A program made the position numbers and the translations under genes. The notes below the pieces were generated by a model. The model saw nothing but the letters and a program-made list of their open reading frames with translations, was not told where the DNA came from and made no database searches. Source: Clostridia bacterium (lineage in GTDB: Bacteria > Bacillota > Clostridia > Christensenellales > Maliibacteriaceae). Taken from it: a stretch of 9,788 bases of DNA. Where the stretch lies: contig JAGBGW010000271.1 of the NCBI GenBank assembly GCA_017935825.1, forward strand, positions 1-9,788, given 5' to 3'. Shown piece after piece: positions 7,319 to 9,788 of this stretch. Every line of letters begins with the position of its first letter. Position 1 is the first letter of the stretch.

Positions 7319-8731
7319 ATGCAGAAATTTATGGACGAAAACTTTCTTTTGACCACTGAGTTTGCAAAGAAGCTCTATCACGAGCATGCGGCAAAGATGC
7401 CCATCGTGGACTATCACTGCCACATCAATCCCCAGGAAATCTATGAGAATCGCCAGTTTGAAAACATCACCCAGGTCTGGCTGGGCGGCGACCATTACAA
7501 GTGGCGCTGCATGCGCGCCTGCGGTGTGGACGAAAACACCATCACGGGCGATGCTTCCGATAAGGAAAAGTTCTTCGCATGGGCAGCATCCCTGCCCCGT
7601 GCCATCGGCAACCCTCTTTATCATTGGACCCATCTGGAACTGAAACGCTATTTTGGTTATGACGGCGTTCTTTGTGAAGAGACTGCAGAAGAGGTCTGGA
7701 ACCTTTGCAACGAAAAGCTGGCACAGGCAGATATGCGCGTGCGCGGCATCATCGAGCACAGCGGCGTTACCACCATCTGCACCACCGATGATCCCATCGA
7801 TTCTTTGATCTGGCACGAAAAGATCAAGGCAGACGAGACCTGCAAGGTCACCGTCCTTCCTGCATGGCGCCCCGACAAGGCCGTCAACATCAACAAGGCA
7901 GGCTTTGTGGAATACGTTACAAAGCTGTCCGAAGTAAGCGGCGTTGAAATCACCGATATGGCAACCATGAAGGAAGCCATGGTCAAGCGCCTTGATCACT
8001 TTGAGGCTCACGGCTGCTGCGCAAGCGACCACGGTCTTGATGCTGTAGTCTACATGCCTGCAACCGAGGAAGAACTCAATGCCATCCTCAAGGCAGGTCT
8101 TGCAGGCAAGGGTCAGGAACTGTCCGCCGATGACGTCATGCGTTACCAGAGCGCAATGCTGGTCTTCTTCGGTCGTGAATATGCACGCCGCGGCTGGATC
8201 ATGCAGCTGCACTACGGCGCACTGCGCAATGCAAACACCCGTATGTTCGGCAAGCTTGGTCCCGACACCGGCTACGACTGCATCAATACCCCCGACACCG
8301 CACAGGCACTGGCAAAGCTGCTTGATGCACTGGAGCAGACCGACGAACTGCCCAAGACCATCCTGTATTCCCTGAACCCTATCGACAACGCCATGCTCAC
8401 CACCGTGATGGGCTGCTTCCAGCACGCAGGCACCCGTAACCACATCCAGCACGGCAGTGCCTGGTGGTTCAACGACACCAAGCGCGGCATGAGAGAGCAG
8501 CTTGAAAACCTGGCTGCCAGCTCCGTCCTTGGCAACTTCGTGGGTATGCTCACCGACTCCCGCTCCTTCCTTTCTTATACCCGTCACGAGTACTTCCGCC
8601 GCATCCTCTGCGGTCTGATCGGCGAATGGGTAGAAAACGGCGAATATCCTGCCGACGAGAAGTTCCTCGGTCAGATGGTGGAAGACATCAGCTACAACAA
8701 CGCAGTCAACTTCTTCGGTTTTGAGAAGTAA
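7319..8731 (+). CDS. uxaC: Glucuronate (uronate) isomerase
   Basis: UxaC interconverts D-glucuronate and D-fructuronate, and D-galacturonate and D-tagaturonate, opening the hexuronate pathway in the cytoplasm. The 470-residue length is that of the family. Recognisable blocks are the amidohydrolase-type metal motif HCH (33-35) within VDYHCHINP, WTHLELKRYFG (103-113), TTDDPID (155-161) and PAWRPDK (181-187). GAGAGG lies 8 bases before the ATG. Codon use is rich in C-ending codons (GGC, ACC, ATC), more so than feoB, which fits good expression. A clear promoter was not found in the 63 bases after lgt; TATAAG occurs twice without a matching -35, so it may share the lgt transcript. No other hexuronate genes are present in the window. 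Confidence 0.97.
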   Translation: MQKFMDENFLLTTEFAKKLYHEHAAKMPIVDYHCHINPQEIYENRQFENITQVWLGGDHYKWRCMRACGVDENTITGDASDKEKFFAWAASLPRAIGNPLYHWTHLELKRYFGYDGVLCEETAEEVWNLCNEKLAQADMRVRGIIEHSGVTTICTTDDPIDSLIWHEKIKADETCKVTVLPAWRPDKAVNINKAGFVEYVTKLSEVSGVEITDMATMKEAMVKRLDHFEAHGCCASDHGLDAVVYMPATEEELNAILKAGLAGKGQELSADDVMRYQSAMLVFFGREYARRGWIMQLHYGALRNANTRMFGKLGPDTGYDCINTPDTAQALAKLLDALEQTDELPKTILYSLNPIDNAMLTTVMGCFQHAGTRNHIQHGSAWWFNDTKRGMREQLENLAASSVLGNFVGMLTDSRSFLSYTRHEYFRRILCGLIGEWVENGEYPADEKFLGQMVEDISYNNAVNFFGFEK

Positions 8732-8741
8732 AACGAAACGC

Positions 8742-8775
8742 AAAACAGGCATCGCATATGCGATGCCTGTTTTTT
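8742..8775. terminator. Strong terminator between convergent genes
   Basis: A perfect palindrome, 8742-8773: a 14-bp stem around ATAT, reading AAAACAGG at the left and CCTGTTTT at the right. On the plus strand it ends in six T (8770-8775), 10 bases after the uxaC stop. On the minus strand it is followed by TTTT and a more broken T-rich stretch, 13 bases after the stop of the convergent gene. It should serve both genes, better for uxaC. Confidence 0.93.
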
Positions 8776-8785
8776 ATGCCGTAAA

Positions 8786-9400
8786 TTATTTTGCCCGAAG
8801 ACCCGAAAACTGCCATAGCATGTCAAAGGGAACTTTTGCTGTGGTGCCGCAGTAGGGGCAGGGGGTGTGGATGTTTGACAAGGGCGCGGCGCAGTTGGGA
8901 CAGTTGACGGCGCGAATGCCTTCATCGGGGGAGAGGAGAGAACGGCTTGTGCACTGCAGTTCATAGCGGCGCTGCTTGTTGTTTGTGCTGTCCAGTTCGA
9001 TTGCCAGCTGCATGGTGATGGTGCGCATGGGGTCCAGCCTATCGTAGGAGGAGAACACCACGTTGTGTACGCAGGTGACGTCCATGCCCAGATTGCGCAG
9101 GCTCTGCGCGGCAAACTCTGCAGCTTCATCCTTCATCTGCCGCTCGGAAAAGTGGGGGAAGTCCGCCGTGATCTGCGGCACAAGGATGGAATCCATACCG
9201 CTCAAGGATTTGGGGCGGTTTTCTTCTTCCTGCTGTACCTGATCCATCGCGGCGGAAAGAACCTGATTTGCAGCATGATGTACATGTCGGGAAGATTTAA
9301 AGGCGCGGACAAATGTGGTGATAAATACGCTGATCACCAGTGTAAAGACCACAAAAAATATAATGGGGAAGATGGAAAACATAAAGTCAAAACCGTACAT
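8786..9400 (-). CDS. Single-pass membrane protein with a C-terminal zinc ribbon, unknown function
   Basis: I do not recognise a named gene. The 204-residue product has an N-terminal membrane helix (about 7-31) followed by a basic stretch (RAFKSSRHVHH), which puts the rest in the cytoplasm. A Gln/Glu-rich linker (about 50-62) leads to a soluble alpha/beta domain (about 68-155). The ending is a zinc ribbon with two CxxC pairs, CPNC (167-170) and CPYC (181-184). The soluble part, from 'ITADFPHFSERQM' to the Cys pairs, faintly recalls Tim44-like domains joined to zinc ribbons in Firmicutes, but this is only a resemblance. The ATG at 9400 has GGAG 9 bases upstream; an upstream TTG at 9424 lacks a site. 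The gene stands alone with its own promoter and a shared terminator. Confidence 0.85.
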   Translation of the reverse strand: MYGFDFMFSIFPIIFFVVFTLVISVFITTFVRAFKSSRHVHHAANQVLSAAMDQVQQEEENRPKSLSGMDSILVPQITADFPHFSERQMKDEAAEFAAQSLRNLGMDVTCVHNVVFSSYDRLDPMRTITMQLAIELDSTNNKQRRYELQCTSRSLLSPDEGIRAVNCPNCAAPLSNIHTPCPYCGTTAKVPFDMLWQFSGLRAK

Positions 9401-9436
9401 GGTTATTCGCTCCGTTTCAGGCAATTTATACTATAT

Positions 9437-9465
9437 GATATAGCGCATCTGTCGGATAATGTCAA
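9437..9465 (-). promoter_or_regulatory. Sigma-A promoter for the zinc-ribbon membrane protein
   Basis: On the minus strand TTGACA (9465-9460, perfect) and TATATC (9442-9437, four of six) are 17 bases apart. Transcription would start near 9430, about 30 bases before the ATG at 9400. Confidence 0.78.
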
Positions 9466-9598
9466 GGCGATATTCATGTATAATGCATAAATACTCTGAA
9501 CATGCGCATAAAATTTAAGAAGAAATTTTGAAAAAACAGGTGCAAATACAAAGTAAAATGCGCGAAAAACCCAATGAATACAAGGAAAAACGAGCGAA

Positions 9599-9612
9599 TG
9601 AATTTTTATGAA
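9599..9612 (+). promoter_or_regulatory. ARG-box-like sequence upstream of the argG promoter
   Basis: TGAATTTTTATGAA matches the ArgR/AhrC consensus TGAATWWWWATTCA at 12 of 14 positions. It ends 7 bases before the -35 element, a reasonable place for an arginine-responsive repressor. The left half-site is perfect; the right one is degraded. Confidence 0.45.
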
Positions 9613-9619
9613 AAAAGAC

Positions 9620-9648
9620 TTGACTTTATGTGCATAAAGCTGTATGAT
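9620..9648 (+). promoter_or_regulatory. Sigma-A promoter for argG
   Basis: TTGACT (9620-9625, five of six) and TATGAT (9643-9648, five of six) are 17 bases apart. Transcription should start near 9655, giving a leader of about 60 bases. Confidence 0.82.
9624..9639. repeat. Inverted repeat inside the argG promoter, candidate operator
   Basis: CTTTATG and CATAAAG form a perfect 7-base inverted repeat around TG. It covers the end of the -35 and most of the spacer, so a protein bound here would block RNA polymerase. Together with the ARG-box-like site just upstream it may form a two-site operator. Confidence 0.5.
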
Positions 9649-9655
9649 ACAAATG

Positions 9656-9672
9656 CACCCCGAAAAGGGGTG
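9656..9672 (+). other. Hairpin at the 5' end of the argG transcript
   Basis: CACCCC and GGGGTG pair around a GAAAA loop, at or within a base or two of the predicted transcript start. No T-run follows. It may protect the 5' end of the mRNA; it does not cover the ribosome binding site at 9700-9704. Confidence 0.5.
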
Positions 9673-9713
9673 TTCAAAGTTTATCAATTACAAATTATTG
9701 GAGGCCCAATATT

Positions 9714-9788
9714 ATGGATAAGTCCCAGATCAAAAAGGTCGTTCTTGCATACTCCGGCGGTCTTGATACTTCCATCATCATCCCCTGG
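9714..9788 (+). CDS. argG: Argininosuccinate synthase (partial, first 25 codons)
   Basis: Only the N-terminus is present; the gene leaves the window on the right. Residues 8-20 give the family's ATP pyrophosphatase P-loop, VVLAYSGGLDTS, with the SGGLDTS core at 14-20. 'IIIPW' then replaces the more usual 'ii.WL', which is the common form in one branch of the family. The enzyme joins citrulline and aspartate, using ATP, in the cytoplasm as the second-last step of arginine synthesis. GGAGG lies 9 bases before the ATG. A strong promoter and two operator-like sequences precede it. Whether argH follows cannot be seen. Confidence 0.95.
   Translation, partial: MDKSQIKKVVLAYSGGLDTSIIIPW

Larger units (their letters stand above)
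9401..9713. other. Divergent intergenic region between the zinc-ribbon gene and argG
   Basis: These 313 bases hold a minus-strand promoter near 9437-9465 and the argG promoter with its operator candidates from 9599 on. The stretch between them (about 9500-9612) is A-rich on the plus strand, with several A-tracts, and could be curved or act as an UP-like element. The motif GCATAAA recurs at about 9485, 9506 and 9632. No RNA gene or T-box was recognised. Confidence 0.6.

Noticed and set aside
6011..8752. A 913-codon open frame on the minus strand
   Set aside because: It lies opposite lgt and uxaC, both certain genes, and its odd Phe/Arg-rich and His/Cys-rich segments are the antisense of Glu-rich and ordinary codons. 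It has no family resemblance.
9558..9611. 17-codon open frame upstream of argG as a leader peptide
   Set aside because: It has no ribosome binding site and lies upstream of the argG promoter, so it would not be on that transcript; it has no run of Arg codons and no attenuator follows.
9656..9704. Riboswitch or T-box in the argG leader
   Set aside because: The leader is only about 60 bases with a single 6-bp hairpin; there is no T-box sequence and no terminator/antiterminator pair.
1..9788. CRISPR array, insertion sequence, attachment site, tRNA or rRNA
   Set aside because: No spaced direct repeats, transposase-like coding, terminal inverted repeats or RNA gene sequences were seen in either strand.

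Overview
The window looks like chromosomal DNA from an anaerobic Firmicute, most likely a gut-type clostridial lineage. The evidence is low-GC Gram-positive signals (AGGAGG-type ribosome binding sites, consensus sigma-A promoters, hairpin-plus-U-run terminators), a FeoA/FeoB ferrous-iron system, a class A penicillin-binding protein with a Gly/Glu/Pro-rich tail, a PrsA-like lipoprotein, and a clostridial form of Lgt with a GCCYG motif. Base composition is mid-range. No species can be named from the sequence alone.

Layout, left to right. Positions 1-1848 on the minus strand hold feoB (running off the left edge) and feoA, which overlap at TTGA. A promoter sits in the U-tract of the preceding terminator. 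Positions 1956-4952 on the minus strand hold a 998-residue bifunctional peptidoglycan synthase (PBP1A-like) with its own extended -10 promoter. A divergent intergenic region (4953-5189) separates it from plus-strand genes: a PrsA/SurA-like lipoprotein (5190-6182), lgt (6263-7255) and uxaC (7319-8731). uxaC ends in a strong terminator placed between it and a convergent minus-strand gene for a single-pass membrane protein with a zinc ribbon (8786-9400). A 313-base divergent regulatory region then carries a promoter in each direction and operator-like sequences. It leads into argG, of which only the first 25 codons are present.

How the genes relate. feoA and feoB form a ferrous iron uptake operon. 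The PBP, the lipoprotein and Lgt all serve the cell envelope: Lgt attaches the lipid to lipoproteins such as its neighbour, and PrsA-type lipoproteins often help fold secreted proteins, including PBPs. uxaC (hexuronate catabolism) and argG (arginine synthesis) look like independent metabolic units.

I found no convincing new multi-gene system. No mobile element, CRISPR array, RNA gene or defence cassette was seen. The points most worth a second look are a FeoB with an unusually short linker after its GTPase domain, a FIVAR-like domain and repetitive tail on the PBP, an acidic tail on Lgt, a Cys-rich degenerate foldase lipoprotein, an uncharacterised zinc-ribbon membrane protein, operator candidates at argG, and a marked excess of CTGCAG.
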